A stretch of DNA of 18,082 nucleotides from CAYTSA01 sp964440345 (GTDB lineage Bacteria; Desulfobacterota; Desulfovibrionia; Desulfovibrionales; Desulfovibrionaceae): positions 1-18,082 of the forward strand of contig CAYTSA010000079.1 of assembly GCA_964440345.1 (NCBI GenBank), in the 5' to 3' direction. Below, piece by piece: positions 1 through 6,481 of the stretch; the first letter of the stretch is position 1, and every line of letters begins with the position of its first letter. A model generated the notes under the pieces. That model did not search any database, was not told the origin of the DNA, and saw only the letters and a program-made list of their open reading frames with translations. The position numbers and the translations under genes were made by a program.

Positions 1-287
1 CCTCGACTTTACTGACAGATGTGGGAGCTTCGGAGCAAAGGGCATAGCCACATTGTTTTTTTCTGTTTCTCTATGACGTGGTCATAGAATTTGCCGCTAT
101 CAGGGATGTATGAGAAAAATAAAGTATTTCCTTATATAAGCAAGAACGTTTTATGTGCTCATGGCTTAATTCCAGCAAGAGTCGTCGAACAATAACAATA
201 TTTATATTAAAACACCAAAAATCGTTGCCATGTCACGTGTGCGTTTTCCCTCTCGACCGCGCGGCCTTCTGCAGGTAAAACACCGCC
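1..287. other. Non-coding left edge upstream of the CDF transporter gene
   Basis: I see no convincing gene here. Open frames on the minus strand run antisense into the transporter gene and have no start context. The segment is AT-rich around positions 90-225, which fits a promoter region, but I could not find a -35/-10 pair with good spacing. It also holds the 19-bp palindrome listed separately. The stretch before position 60 could be the tail of a gene lying outside the window. Confidence 0.5.
70..88. promoter_or_regulatory. Perfect 19-bp palindrome, possible operator
   Basis: TCTATGAC and GTCATAGA form a perfect 8-bp inverted repeat around a 3-base centre (GTG). The right arm overlaps TAGAAT at 85-90, which matches a -10 hexamer at five of six positions, although no good -35 lies at the right distance. 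It sits about 200 bp before the transporter start. It could be an operator for that gene or the remains of a terminator of an upstream gene. No T-run follows it, so I favour an operator. Confidence 0.35.
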
Positions 288-1187
288 ATGCAGTCTGCGC
301 ACGATAGAACAGAAACCCGCAAGGCCCTGCACCGCGTTACCTGGGCCGGGGTGTGGGTCAATCTCTTCTTGGCTGTGGTCAAGAGCGTTGCCGGCTGGCT
401 GGGCAACAGCCAGGCTGTGCTGGCTGACGGCGTACATTCTTTTTCTGATTTGGTCACGGATGCGGCCATTCTGATTGGTTCCTACTTTTGGACTGCTCCC
501 GCAGACGCGAAGCACCCCCACGGTCACGGCCGCATAGAGACGATGACTACATTGGGCATAGCGCTGGCCCTGGCTGTGGCGGCGCTGGGCATAGGCTGGG
601 ATGCTTTACAGAATCTGCGCGAGCCGTATGAGGGCAAACCCGGGCTCATCGCCCTGTTTGCAGCCCTGTCATCCATCGCGTTGAAGGAATGGGTATACCG
701 CTGGACCATGCGCGTGGCAAAGCGTCACAGGTCCTCGGCCGTGGCGGCCAACGCCTGGCATCACCGGACTGACGCCTTGAGCTCCATCCCGGCGGCCGGA
801 GCGGTGCTGGCCGCGTATTTTGCCCCTGGCTGGGCTTTTGTGGACGCTGTGGGCGCGTTGTTTGTCTGTTTGTTCATCCTCAAGGCCTCGCGGGATATCG
901 GTAAGCCTGCGCTGGATCAGCTAGTGGACCGGGCTGCGCCGCCAGATACTGTGGACCGTTTGCGGCGTCAGGCCATGGCCGTGGATGGCGTGTGCGGCGC
1001 TCACAAAGTCCGCACGCGGTATCTGGGCGAAGGGTTGCAGGTGGACTTGCATGTGGAGGTGGACCCGGAAATATCCGTGTATGACGGCCACGAAATAGCC
1101 CACCAAGTGCGTGACGCTTTACTGACGCATGAGGAGGTTGTGGATGTGATAGTGCATGTGGAACCGCACATGAAAGACACACAATGA
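288..1187 (+). CDS. Cation diffusion facilitator (CDF) family transporter
   Basis: This 299-residue protein is a full-length inner-membrane CDF transporter, a family that exports divalent metals such as Zn2+, Fe2+, Co2+ or Mn2+ in exchange for protons. The signature metal-site motifs are visible: H50xxxD54 in the second membrane segment (within ADGVHSFSDLVTD) and H158xxxD162 in the fifth (HHRTD). A His-rich stretch (HPHGHGR, about 76-82) lies in the loop after the second segment. The region from about residue 215 on is the cytoplasmic metal-binding dimerisation domain, with several histidines near the end. The ATG at 288 gives the usual family N-terminus, but its ribosome site is weak (CAGGT about 11 bases upstream). 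The gene appears monocistronic. The metal cannot be read from the sequence. Confidence 0.9.
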   Translation: MQSAHDRTETRKALHRVTWAGVWVNLFLAVVKSVAGWLGNSQAVLADGVHSFSDLVTDAAILIGSYFWTAPADAKHPHGHGRIETMTTLGIALALAVAALGIGWDALQNLREPYEGKPGLIALFAALSSIALKEWVYRWTMRVAKRHRSSAVAANAWHHRTDALSSIPAAGAVLAAYFAPGWAFVDAVGALFVCLFILKASRDIGKPALDQLVDRAAPPDTVDRLRRQAMAVDGVCGAHKVRTRYLGEGLQVDLHVEVDPEISVYDGHEIAHQVRDALLTHEEVVDVIVHVEPHMKDTQ

Positions 1188-1201
1188 TTTTTTTCTTTTT
1201 T
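1155..1201 (+). terminator. Weak stem followed by a T-rich tract after the CDF gene
   Basis: CATGTG and CACATG (1155-1160 and 1167-1172) can pair near the end of the coding region. A long T-rich tract (1188-1201, one C in 14 bases) follows the stop codon. The stem is short and lies 15 bases from the T tract, so this is at best a poor intrinsic terminator. Confidence 0.25.
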
Positions 1202-1269
1202 AATCTCGAAATATCATGGTGTTGCGTCTTGAATGCAGGATTGTCTTGATATCCATGGAGTTCTCGTCA

Positions 1270-1298
1270 TTGCCGGGAACTGCCGGATATGGTATAGT
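1270..1298 (+). promoter_or_regulatory. Sigma70-type promoter for the PilZ gene
   Basis: TTGCCG (1270-1275) and TATAGT (1293-1298) are separated by exactly 17 bases. The -35 matches consensus at four of six positions and the -10 at five of six. Transcription would begin near 1305, about 35 bases before the GTG start at 1339. The PilZ gene therefore probably has its own promoter, independent of the transporter gene. Confidence 0.6.
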
Positions 1299-1338
1299 CT
1301 AGACAATTGCTAAATTTCCAAGACCATGGGGGAACGCC

Positions 1339-1689
1339 GTGAAGTATACAGGGAAGGAACGGAGACGCTGGAAGAGGTTTTTCATCACCATAAAAGATTG
1401 CTTGTGCCACTGTTTTGCCTACGACGAGCAGGGCCGTGAGATGCGCATTCGGGTGGTGGACATCAGCTTGGGTGGGGCGCGCATCGAAATTCTGGACGCG
1501 ATGGCCGAAGACGGCGGCCCGGACTTTGTCGTGCAGCAAGACAGCGTCTTGCGTTTTACCGCCTGCGCCTTAGAAAGTTGGGGCCAGTACATGGAGGGCG
1601 TGGCAGGCTCTGTTTGCTGGACAGACGGAAATAAGGCCCGCGTTCTGTTTGAGAACCCCCTGGGCATGAAAGAGCCCGCAGCAGCGTAA
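1339..1689 (+). CDS. PilZ domain protein, probable cyclic-di-GMP receptor
   Basis: The 116-residue product is a stand-alone PilZ domain. The two c-di-GMP-binding elements are present: an RxxxR motif at the N-terminus (R9-R13 within RRRWKR) and D41-I-S43-L-G-G46, fitting the (D/N)xSxxG signature. Both arginines and the Asp/Ser/Gly residues are intact, so ligand binding is expected. Single-domain PilZ proteins usually act as adaptors controlling motility, exopolysaccharide or secretion, but no partner gene is adjacent. Translation starts at GTG 1339, preceded by a G-rich ribosome site (GGGGGAA, 1327-1333). The ATG at 1326 is out of frame. The gene has its own promoter (1270-1298) and terminator (1718-1754). 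Confidence 0.88.
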   Translation: MKYTGKERRRWKRFFITIKDCLCHCFAYDEQGREMRIRVVDISLGGARIEILDAMAEDGGPDFVVQQDSVLRFTACALESWGQYMEGVAGSVCWTDGNKARVLFENPLGMKEPAAA

Positions 1690-1704
1690 TAGCCGGGTTT
1701 GGCC

Positions 1705-2088
1705 TCATTCTTTTTTCAGGGCCGGCGCCGATCCCCAGCGCGCCGGCCCTTTTCTTACGTCCACGTGGATGCACCCTTTGCCGGGGTAGCCGCCTATTCC
1801 TCCGCCTGCAAAATCCAGCGTGCGCAGCGCCAGTTCCAGCATGTGCCGCACAGCCAGCCCTGGAATGACAATATCCGCCGCGTTGCCGAGCAGATGCTGG
1901 CTGCGCGGCGCACCGCCTACGGCGGCGTTGTGGTCTGGGCAGCGGTAGCCGCTGGTCACGATGATCGGCTTGCCGGCAGTGTCTCGCATGTGCTGCAGTC
2001 CAGCGACGAGCATCATGTTTACTCTGGCCTGGCCGCAGCAAGGGCAGGCAAATTCCGCTATCGAAAAGTGTGTAGAGAGGTCTCCCAT
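1705..2088 (-). CDS. M15-family (Peptidase_M15_3-like) metallopeptidase, possible D,D-carboxypeptidase or endolysin
   Basis: The 127-residue protein has the zinc-site pattern of small M15 peptidases: SQH65 followed by AAD72, and the distal IH108VD motif. The family cleaves peptidoglycan stem peptides. A typical N-terminal segment (HFSIAEFACPCCG) carries three cysteines (15, 17, 18), and TSGYRCPDHN (45-54) matches the conserved TSGYR region. There is no signal peptide or membrane segment, so export would need another route. Proteins of this form occur both in phage lysis modules and as host genes, but no other phage gene is nearby. The start at 2088 is supported by AAGGAG six bases upstream. 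The last codons overlap the terminator of the convergent PilZ gene. Confidence 0.82.
   Translation of the reverse strand: MGDLSTHFSIAEFACPCCGQARVNMMLVAGLQHMRDTAGKPIIVTSGYRCPDHNAAVGGAPRSQHLLGNAADIVIPGLAVRHMLELALRTLDFAGGGIGGYPGKGCIHVDVRKGPARWGSAPALKKE
1718..1754 (+). terminator. Rho-independent terminator of the PilZ gene
   Basis: AGGGCCGGCGC (1718-1728) and GCGCCGGCCCT (1740-1750) form a perfect 11-bp GC-rich stem with an 11-base loop, followed by TTTC. It lies 28 bases after the PilZ stop codon. The stem also falls inside the last codons of the convergent M15 peptidase gene, so one sequence serves as a terminator on one strand and as coding sequence on the other. Confidence 0.8.
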
Positions 2089-2169
2089 GGCAGTCTCCTT
2101 TTTGCAAAATCTACAGGTCCAGGATGTTTGGCGCAGGAGTGAAAATCTTCGCTACAGTTGGAAAGAAAT

Positions 2170-2197
2170 GAAGCCGCGTAAGGGTAAACGCGGCTTC
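2170..2197 (-). terminator. Hairpin, probable minus-strand terminator downstream of the TauE/SafE gene
   Basis: GAAGCCGCGT (2170-2179) and ACGCGGCTTC (2188-2197) form a perfect 10-bp stem with an 8-base loop. Read on the minus strand it is followed by ATTTCTTTCC, a T-rich tail. On the plus strand no T-run follows and no gene lies upstream, so it most likely ends transcripts from the TauE/SafE gene, from which it is separated by the repeat element at 2296-2424. Confidence 0.5.
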
Positions 2198-2258
2198 GGG
2201 AGGTGGGAATAGGGGCTATGCGCCCTTTGAAGAGAGAAAAACTAAGGTGTGTCTCTAT

Positions 2259-2424
2259 AGCATTTCGCTGTAATGATTTGCAAGCAAATTCTTGCAGAGC
2301 ATTTCAGCTGTGAAATGCTCAAGCATTTTTCGCTTTGAGACAACGTTTGTTCCTGAACAATTGGTCATTGTTTCAGGAAAACGAATGAGAGCATTTAAAC
2401 ATTTTCATTGTAAACAATGCTCTA
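2259..2424. repeat. Intergenic repeat element, copy 1, with flanking hairpin
   Basis: Positions 2323-2424 are about three quarters identical by eye to 11315-11416, with the same total length of 102 bases. To its left, 2297-2306 and 2311-2320 form a perfect 10-bp hairpin (GAGCATTTCA, loop GCTG), and a related fragment AGCATTTCGCTGT starts at 2259. AGAGCATT at 2296-2303 and AATGCTCT at 2416-2423 are terminal inverted repeats, giving a MITE-like unit of about 128 bp. Inside, an imperfect dyad (CCTGAACAAT / ATTGTTTCAGG) lies at about 2352-2376. The right end includes the stop codon of the TauE/SafE gene (TAG, 2422-2424 on the minus strand). It has no coding capacity. Confidence 0.75.
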
Positions 2425-3549
2425 AAATGGCGGCACCCAAGAGCGGCCGAAAAATCCGATGGACAGATAGCGCAAGCCCACATAGAGCGCGAGTACGACA
2501 AAGAGCCGCTTGAGCCATATGTCTGGAATATATTTTGAAGTTTTCGGGCCGATGATGGATCCGACAACAATTCCCGCCAATTCAGCGCCAATGAGCGACC
2601 AGTGGACAGGCGTATTTTTGAGCAGCATGTAAGAAGCGATGGAGTTGACCATGCCGATAAACACCGCCATAGCGGAAGTTCCAGCCACCAGGTACATAGG
2701 CAATCCGGCCACGGAAGTGAGAAACGGCACCAGCAGAAAACCTCCTCCTACACCCAAGAAAGACGCCAGCGAAGCGATAAGAAAGCCGCCAACAACAGGA
2801 ATTATGGGATTAAAGGAAAACTCAACGCCAAAAAATGTAAAAACACATTTAAAAGCAGTAAACGTTTGTACTTTGACGCCTTGCTCAGTGGTATTTACTT
2901 TCCCTGATTTTATTGAGTCCTGGAACGCCTTGGCTGCGTCTCGGGCGGCCTTTTTGCGGTTTTGACCTGCTGGCGTGGTTTCATAAAAGAGATAGCAGCC
3001 CAGAAAGAGGACAAATAAGCCGAAGTAGCCAAGATAGGATTTTAGATTCACTTTGCCGGCTGTAAGAATGGGGATGAGCCAGGAACCAGCCACAGAACCA
3101 ATGGCCAAAGCAATACCCAGGGGCATGACAAGCCGGCCCATGCGCCAGTAGTTATAGCTGGAAATTGCAGCAGACAAGCCGCCAAGCCATTGGTTGGAGA
3201 CCCGGATGGAATCTGTAATGACTTTATTCATTTGCAGGTCTTTGTTAAAGCTTTTTGCGTAGTTGCCCAGGCCAAAAATGGTTATGTGCCCCACTGCCGC
3301 CATGATTCCCCCAAAAGCGCCCACTGTGGAAAATATCCAACCGACCCACACTGCCCAGACAAGCCCTAGGATGAGGTTTAACTCTGGACCGCCGGGTATT
3401 CCAAGATAACCGGCTTGAGCTGAAGCATCCAGGGCGCCTTTGTTTGTTGCTTCGGCAATGGCTTCGGTTAACCGGTCAGCCCAGGCTGGAGAGTCACATA
3501 GAATAAGCATGGTAATCAGAGCAAGAAGCAGCAGGAGCCGGGTATTCAT
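2422..3549 (-). CDS. TauE/SafE-family membrane protein (sulfite/sulfonate exporter family)
   Basis: The 375-residue protein belongs to the TauE/SafE family of anion-permease-like inner-membrane proteins, some linked to export of sulfite or sulfoacetate. It starts with a signal-like segment (MNTRLLLLLALITMLILC...AWA), followed by two related halves of hydrophobic segments. The second half has the family hallmark FLGVGGGFLLVP and then AGTSAMAVFIGMVNS. At 375 residues it is longer than the common 250-270, because of an N-terminal extension and a charged soluble loop in the middle (about KKAARDAAKAFQDSIKSGK). I chose ATG 3549: AAGGAGG (3559-3565) is nine bases upstream of it, but directly abuts the alternative ATG at 3558. 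Its stop codon lies in the repeat element. The substrate is unknown; sulfite is plausible in a sulfate reducer. Confidence 0.85.
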   Translation of the reverse strand: MNTRLLLLLALITMLILCDSPAWADRLTEAIAEATNKGALDASAQAGYLGIPGGPELNLILGLVWAVWVGWIFSTVGAFGGIMAAVGHITIFGLGNYAKSFNKDLQMNKVITDSIRVSNQWLGGLSAAISSYNYWRMGRLVMPLGIALAIGSVAGSWLIPILTAGKVNLKSYLGYFGLFVLFLGCYLFYETTPAGQNRKKAARDAAKAFQDSIKSGKVNTTEQGVKVQTFTAFKCVFTFFGVEFSFNPIIPVVGGFLIASLASFLGVGGGFLLVPFLTSVAGLPMYLVAGTSAMAVFIGMVNSIASYMLLKNTPVHWSLIGAELAGIVVGSIIGPKTSKYIPDIWLKRLFVVLALYVGLRYLSIGFFGRSWVPPF

Positions 3550-3862
3550 GGATTGCATCCTCCTTGGTGCAGCAATTTCTCTGTCTCTTCAGATGCTGCG
3601 CAGTTAAATGTTCAGGAACTCTACCAGGTGAGATTACATATTCTCCCTCTAAAAAGTATCCGAATTGGACATACTCCTGTTTCTTCCCAATTGGCAACAT
3701 TTTTTTAAAAAAAAACTATAAATTCAGACAATTAGACTCAAGATATCAAGGTAACCCATTGAAAGGGCAAAAGATGGCCTCAATTTAGTTATGTGTTATT
3801 ATTCACAAGCTTAGAGGGGCTATGACTTTGCAACACCAGCTGAAAGATTTACACTGCTCCAC
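3550..3862. other. Divergent intergenic region with a T7A9 tract
   Basis: This stretch separates the divergent TauE/SafE and MalY/PatB-type genes and should hold both promoters. It contains a T7A9 run at 3700-3715, directly followed by TATAAAT (3717-3723). The latter resembles a -10, but the nearest good -35 (TTGGCA, 3691-3696) is 20 bases away, so I do not call a promoter. Open frames on both strands here (e.g. 3564-3788 plus) have no family features and look spurious. Confidence 0.4.
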
Positions 3863-5062
3863 ATGCGCTACGATTTTGAAACCATTATTGACCGGCGGGG
3901 CACGCACTGCGAAAAGTGGGACCTAATGGAGGAGCGCTACGGCGTTTCCTCGCAGGACGGCTTGGCCATGTGGGTGGCGGATATGGAATTCACGCCGCCG
4001 CCAGAGGTTATCAAGGCGTTGCAAGGCGTTCTGGACCACGGTGTGTTCGGCTACCCTGGGGATTTTCGCGAATACCACGCCGCCATTGCCAGCTGGATGG
4101 AACGCCGGCACGGTTGGCGCATAGAGCAGGAGTGGATATGCACTGTGCACGGGCTGGTCATGGGGGTGCATCTACTGGTCCAGGCCTTGTGCCGTCCTGG
4201 GGATGGAGTGGTAGTGCAGCCGCCGGTGTATCCGCCTTTTCGCAACGCTGTGCGCAACAACGGCTGCCAGCTACTGCGTAATCAGCTGGTTGAGGACAGC
4301 GCCGGCCTGTACCGGATGGACCTGGACGCGCTGGCGGAGCAGATTGACAGCTGGAACGCGGACTGGGCCACAGGCCGTGTGCGCATGCTCTTACTCTGCA
4401 GCCCGCACAACCCCGGCGGCCGGGTCTGGTCCCGGACGGAGCTGGAGCAGCTGGCAGACATATGCTTTGCGCGGGACGTCTTGATAGTTTCAGACGAGAT
4501 ACACCACGACTTGGTCTACTCCGGTCACGACCATACCGTGCTTGCTTCGCTGTGGCCGCAGTGCGCCCAGCGCGTAGTCACCTGCACCTCGGCAACCAAG
4601 ACCTTCAACATGGCTGGAACCATGACCGGCAATCTGATCATTGCAGACCCACAGTTGCGCGGCTCGGTGCAGCAGCAGCTATTTCGTTGCGGGCTCTATG
4701 ACCCCAACAGCTTCGGGCCGCTGGCGGCCACAGCGGCGTACAGCCACGGAGAACCATGGCTGGAGGCGCTGTTGCAGCAGCTGCAGGCCAACCGGGACCG
4801 GGTGGACGCCTTTGTGGCGGCCTCGCTGCCCGGCGTGCGCAGTACGCCGCTGCAGGCAACCTACTTATCCTGGCTGGATTTTTCCGGGACCGGGCTGAGC
4901 TTGCGTGAGGTGCTGGACAGGGTGCAGAATAAAGCCCGGCTGGCCCTGAACCACGGGCCGAGCTTCGGCCAGGGCGGGGAGCTGCGCATGCGGTTGAATT
5001 TCGCCTGCCCGCCTGCCATGCTGGAAGAGGCTTTGGAGCGGCTGGGCAAGGCGTTCACGTGA
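3863..5062 (+). CDS. MalY/PatB-family PLP-dependent aminotransferase / C-S lyase (cystathionine beta-lyase type)
   Basis: This 399-residue protein is a complete fold-type I PLP enzyme. The N-terminus (YDFETIIDRRGTHCEKWD, then AMWVADMEF at 35-43) is characteristic of MalY/PatB rather than general aminotransferases. Cofactor residues are present: Y123 in PPVYPPF, N183 in HNPGGRVW, D211 in SDEIHHD, and the Schiff-base lysine K246 in SATKTFNMAG. Family members release thiols, pyruvate and ammonia from cystathionine or cysteine conjugates, so roles in methionine synthesis or sulfide release are possible. The ATG at 3863 begins the conserved N-terminus, but no clear ribosome site precedes it. The stop codon overlaps the 3' end of the convergent PP-loop gene by 8 bp. 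Confidence 0.9.
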   Translation: MRYDFETIIDRRGTHCEKWDLMEERYGVSSQDGLAMWVADMEFTPPPEVIKALQGVLDHGVFGYPGDFREYHAAIASWMERRHGWRIEQEWICTVHGLVMGVHLLVQALCRPGDGVVVQPPVYPPFRNAVRNNGCQLLRNQLVEDSAGLYRMDLDALAEQIDSWNADWATGRVRMLLLCSPHNPGGRVWSRTELEQLADICFARDVLIVSDEIHHDLVYSGHDHTVLASLWPQCAQRVVTCTSATKTFNMAGTMTGNLIIADPQLRGSVQQQLFRCGLYDPNSFGPLAATAAYSHGEPWLEALLQQLQANRDRVDAFVAASLPGVRSTPLQATYLSWLDFSGTGLSLREVLDRVQNKARLALNHGPSFGQGGELRMRLNFACPPAMLEEALERLGKAFT

Positions 5063-6140
5063 GCACAGATTGGTATTTCTGGGCCATTTCCTCGGCTTTT
5101 TTGGCCTCGTAGGCGTTGTCCCATTCCGGTTCCGCCCAGCCCAGTTCTGTGTCGCGGGCGGGGGTGACGGTGATGGTTTCCGGGTTCGGCTCGTCCAGGC
5201 CCTTGGTTAGCAGCATCACTTCCACTGGGCCTTTGGCGCGTCTTGCTTTGGGTGAGAAGGACGCTGCAAAGGCGGAGGCGTCGCGCACGGCTGCGGAAGG
5301 CCAGCCGGTTGGACTCAACTGCCGGCCCAAACACAGCGGCCCGGGAAAGCCTTTGACTTTAAACACCAGGTCGCGGGGGCTGATGCATTTTTCCAGTTTT
5401 TCATTGTCCAGTTTGTCTCGCCCCACAACCAGCCACAAGGAGCCGGCCCAGTATTGACGGCCTATGTTGGCCAGGTGGAAATCATCGGGAGACGGGGAGG
5501 GCGCGTGTTGCAGGATGGGCCAGTAGCGACGGGCGGATTCTTTTTCCGCCAGCATGCAGCCTCCCGCCGGCGTGGGAATGTGGGGCAGCTGATACTTTTC
5601 GGCCAGCCGCAGCTGCTCCTTGCGGCCGCGGCCGCCTATGCCGTGCAGCAATTCCCGGTTTACCAGCCCCTGCTCTTCCGCCCAGGTCGGCTTCAAGCGC
5701 TTGGCGCAGAGGGGCCGTACCAGGATATCCCGAACCTGAGCCTCGCGGGTAATGATGTCCAGCGCGTCCCGGCGCTGGGACATGGGCCGCTGGCCCAGCA
5801 CTTCGCCGGAAATCAGAAACTTGGCGCCATACTCCTGCATCTTTTCCCGGGCTCTGGCGGCAAGAAGAATCTTGCAGTCTACACAAGGATTCAAAAATTT
5901 ACCGAAACCGAAGCGAGGCCTTTCGCGCAGCAAGCGGGCAAAGTCGGCGCCTACATCGCAATGGGCAACGTCCAGGCCATAGTCTTCCAACCAGGATTCC
6001 TTGAGCCAGGGCTTGCCGAAAAAGGGGCTTGTGAAATGTATGCACTTGACCGAAAGGCCTTGTTCCTCGATTACTTTGACCGCGAGAATGGAGTCCAGGC
6101 CGCCTGAGAAAAGGGCTAGCCCGTGGCAGTGTGTGTACAT
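5055..6140 (-). CDS. PP-loop ATPase with NFACT-R-like C-terminal region, probable tRNA thiolation or sulfur-transfer enzyme
   Basis: The 361-residue protein starts with a PP-loop ATP-pyrophosphatase domain: SGGLDS at 12-17 is the nucleotide-binding loop. A CxxC pair follows in NPCVDCK (C86, C89), then SGEVLGQRPMSQ (111-122) and PAGGCML (191-197). This set resembles ThiI/MnmA-like enzymes that adenylate and thiolate RNA. The C-terminal part, from about residue 205, looks like an NFACT-R-type RNA-associated domain, as found in a family often annotated as 'thiamine biosynthesis' or tRNA thiouridylase-like. Cys86 and Cys89 may carry a persulfide or bind an iron-sulfur cluster. ATG 6140 puts the PP-loop at the usual N-terminal place, but no Shine-Dalgarno sequence is evident. 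The exact substrate is unknown. Confidence 0.78.
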   Translation of the reverse strand: MYTHCHGLALFSGGLDSILAVKVIEEQGLSVKCIHFTSPFFGKPWLKESWLEDYGLDVAHCDVGADFARLLRERPRFGFGKFLNPCVDCKILLAARAREKMQEYGAKFLISGEVLGQRPMSQRRDALDIITREAQVRDILVRPLCAKRLKPTWAEEQGLVNRELLHGIGGRGRKEQLRLAEKYQLPHIPTPAGGCMLAEKESARRYWPILQHAPSPSPDDFHLANIGRQYWAGSLWLVVGRDKLDNEKLEKCISPRDLVFKVKGFPGPLCLGRQLSPTGWPSAAVRDASAFAASFSPKARRAKGPVEVMLLTKGLDEPNPETITVTPARDTELGWAEPEWDNAYEAKKAEEMAQKYQSVLT

Positions 6141-6269
6141 TTTGAAAAGCTAAGGCAATAGAGCGAGTCTGGCAATAGGGGCAAGAGGTGGAAAATGGCG
6201 GGCAGTAGGAGATATTCATCACAATCACATTAAATAAAACCAATGTTGCAGCAAAAATATGGAAATGAG

Positions 6270-6297
6270 TTGACATGCCGTCGCCGGCAGCTACACT
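6270..6297 (+). promoter_or_regulatory. Strong sigma70-type promoter for the small membrane protein and thioredoxin genes
   Basis: TTGACA (6270-6275), a perfect -35 hexamer, is followed after 16 bases by TACACT (6292-6297), a four-of-six -10. Transcription would begin around 6304, leaving a leader of under 20 bases before the ATG at 6322 and just including the GAGG ribosome site at 6310-6313. This is among the best-matching promoters in the window, and its position shows that the small ORF at 6322 is the first gene of the transcript. Confidence 0.65.
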
Positions 6298-6321
6298 GTT
6301 GTACAAAACGAGGTTTTAGCA

Positions 6322-6405
6322 ATGAATATCATTCTTGATGTGCTCATTCTTATTGCGGTGGTGTACCTGTTTAGCCGGTTTTTCGGCAAAGCGGGCGGAG
6401 GCTGA
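6322..6405 (+). CDS. Small single-pass membrane protein (27 residues)
   Basis: The product reads MNIILDVLILIAVVYLFSRF followed by FGKAGGG. It is one hydrophobic helix (about residues 2-17) followed by a short basic and glycine-rich tail (R19, K23), predicted to be a single membrane span with a cytoplasmic C-terminus. GAGG at 6310-6313, eight bases before the ATG, is a proper ribosome site, and a near-consensus promoter ends 24 bases upstream. The next gene, encoding an exported thioredoxin-like protein, starts 76 bases after the stop on the same strand, so the two are probably co-transcribed. I do not recognise a family. Proteins of this shape often act as small accessory subunits of membrane complexes, but that is inference. 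A chance ORF is the alternative, though less likely given the signals. Confidence 0.55.
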   Translation: MNIILDVLILIAVVYLFSRFFGKAGGG

Positions 6406-6481
6406 GGGCCTGCGAAAACAGACTGCAGTTGGCAGCCAAAAGATAAAAAAGGCAATAAAATTAAATAACTAGGAAGACAAT

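Noticed and set aside
1705..2088. Prophage remnant suggested by the M15 endolysin-like peptidase.
   Set aside because: No holin, tail, integrase or attachment-site signal is seen near it, and neighbours are ordinary chromosomal genes.
2259..2424. Possible CRISPR array from repeated AGCATTTC fragments.
   Set aside because: Spacing is irregular, units are dyads rather than regular repeats with unique spacers, and no cas genes are present.
3494..3788. Open frames in the TauE/SafE - MalY divergent region (minus 3494-3700; plus 3564-3788).
   Set aside because: They overlap the promoter region and the 5' end of a real gene, have no family signature and no consistent ribosome site.
3822..3926. A 34-codon ORF (ATG 3822, TAA 3926) overlapping the start of the MalY/PatB-type gene, preceded by GAGGGG.
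   Set aside because: The GAGGGG is only two bases from the ATG, the peptide shows no recognisable feature, and the frame overlaps a well-supported gene; coincidence is more likely than a leader peptide.
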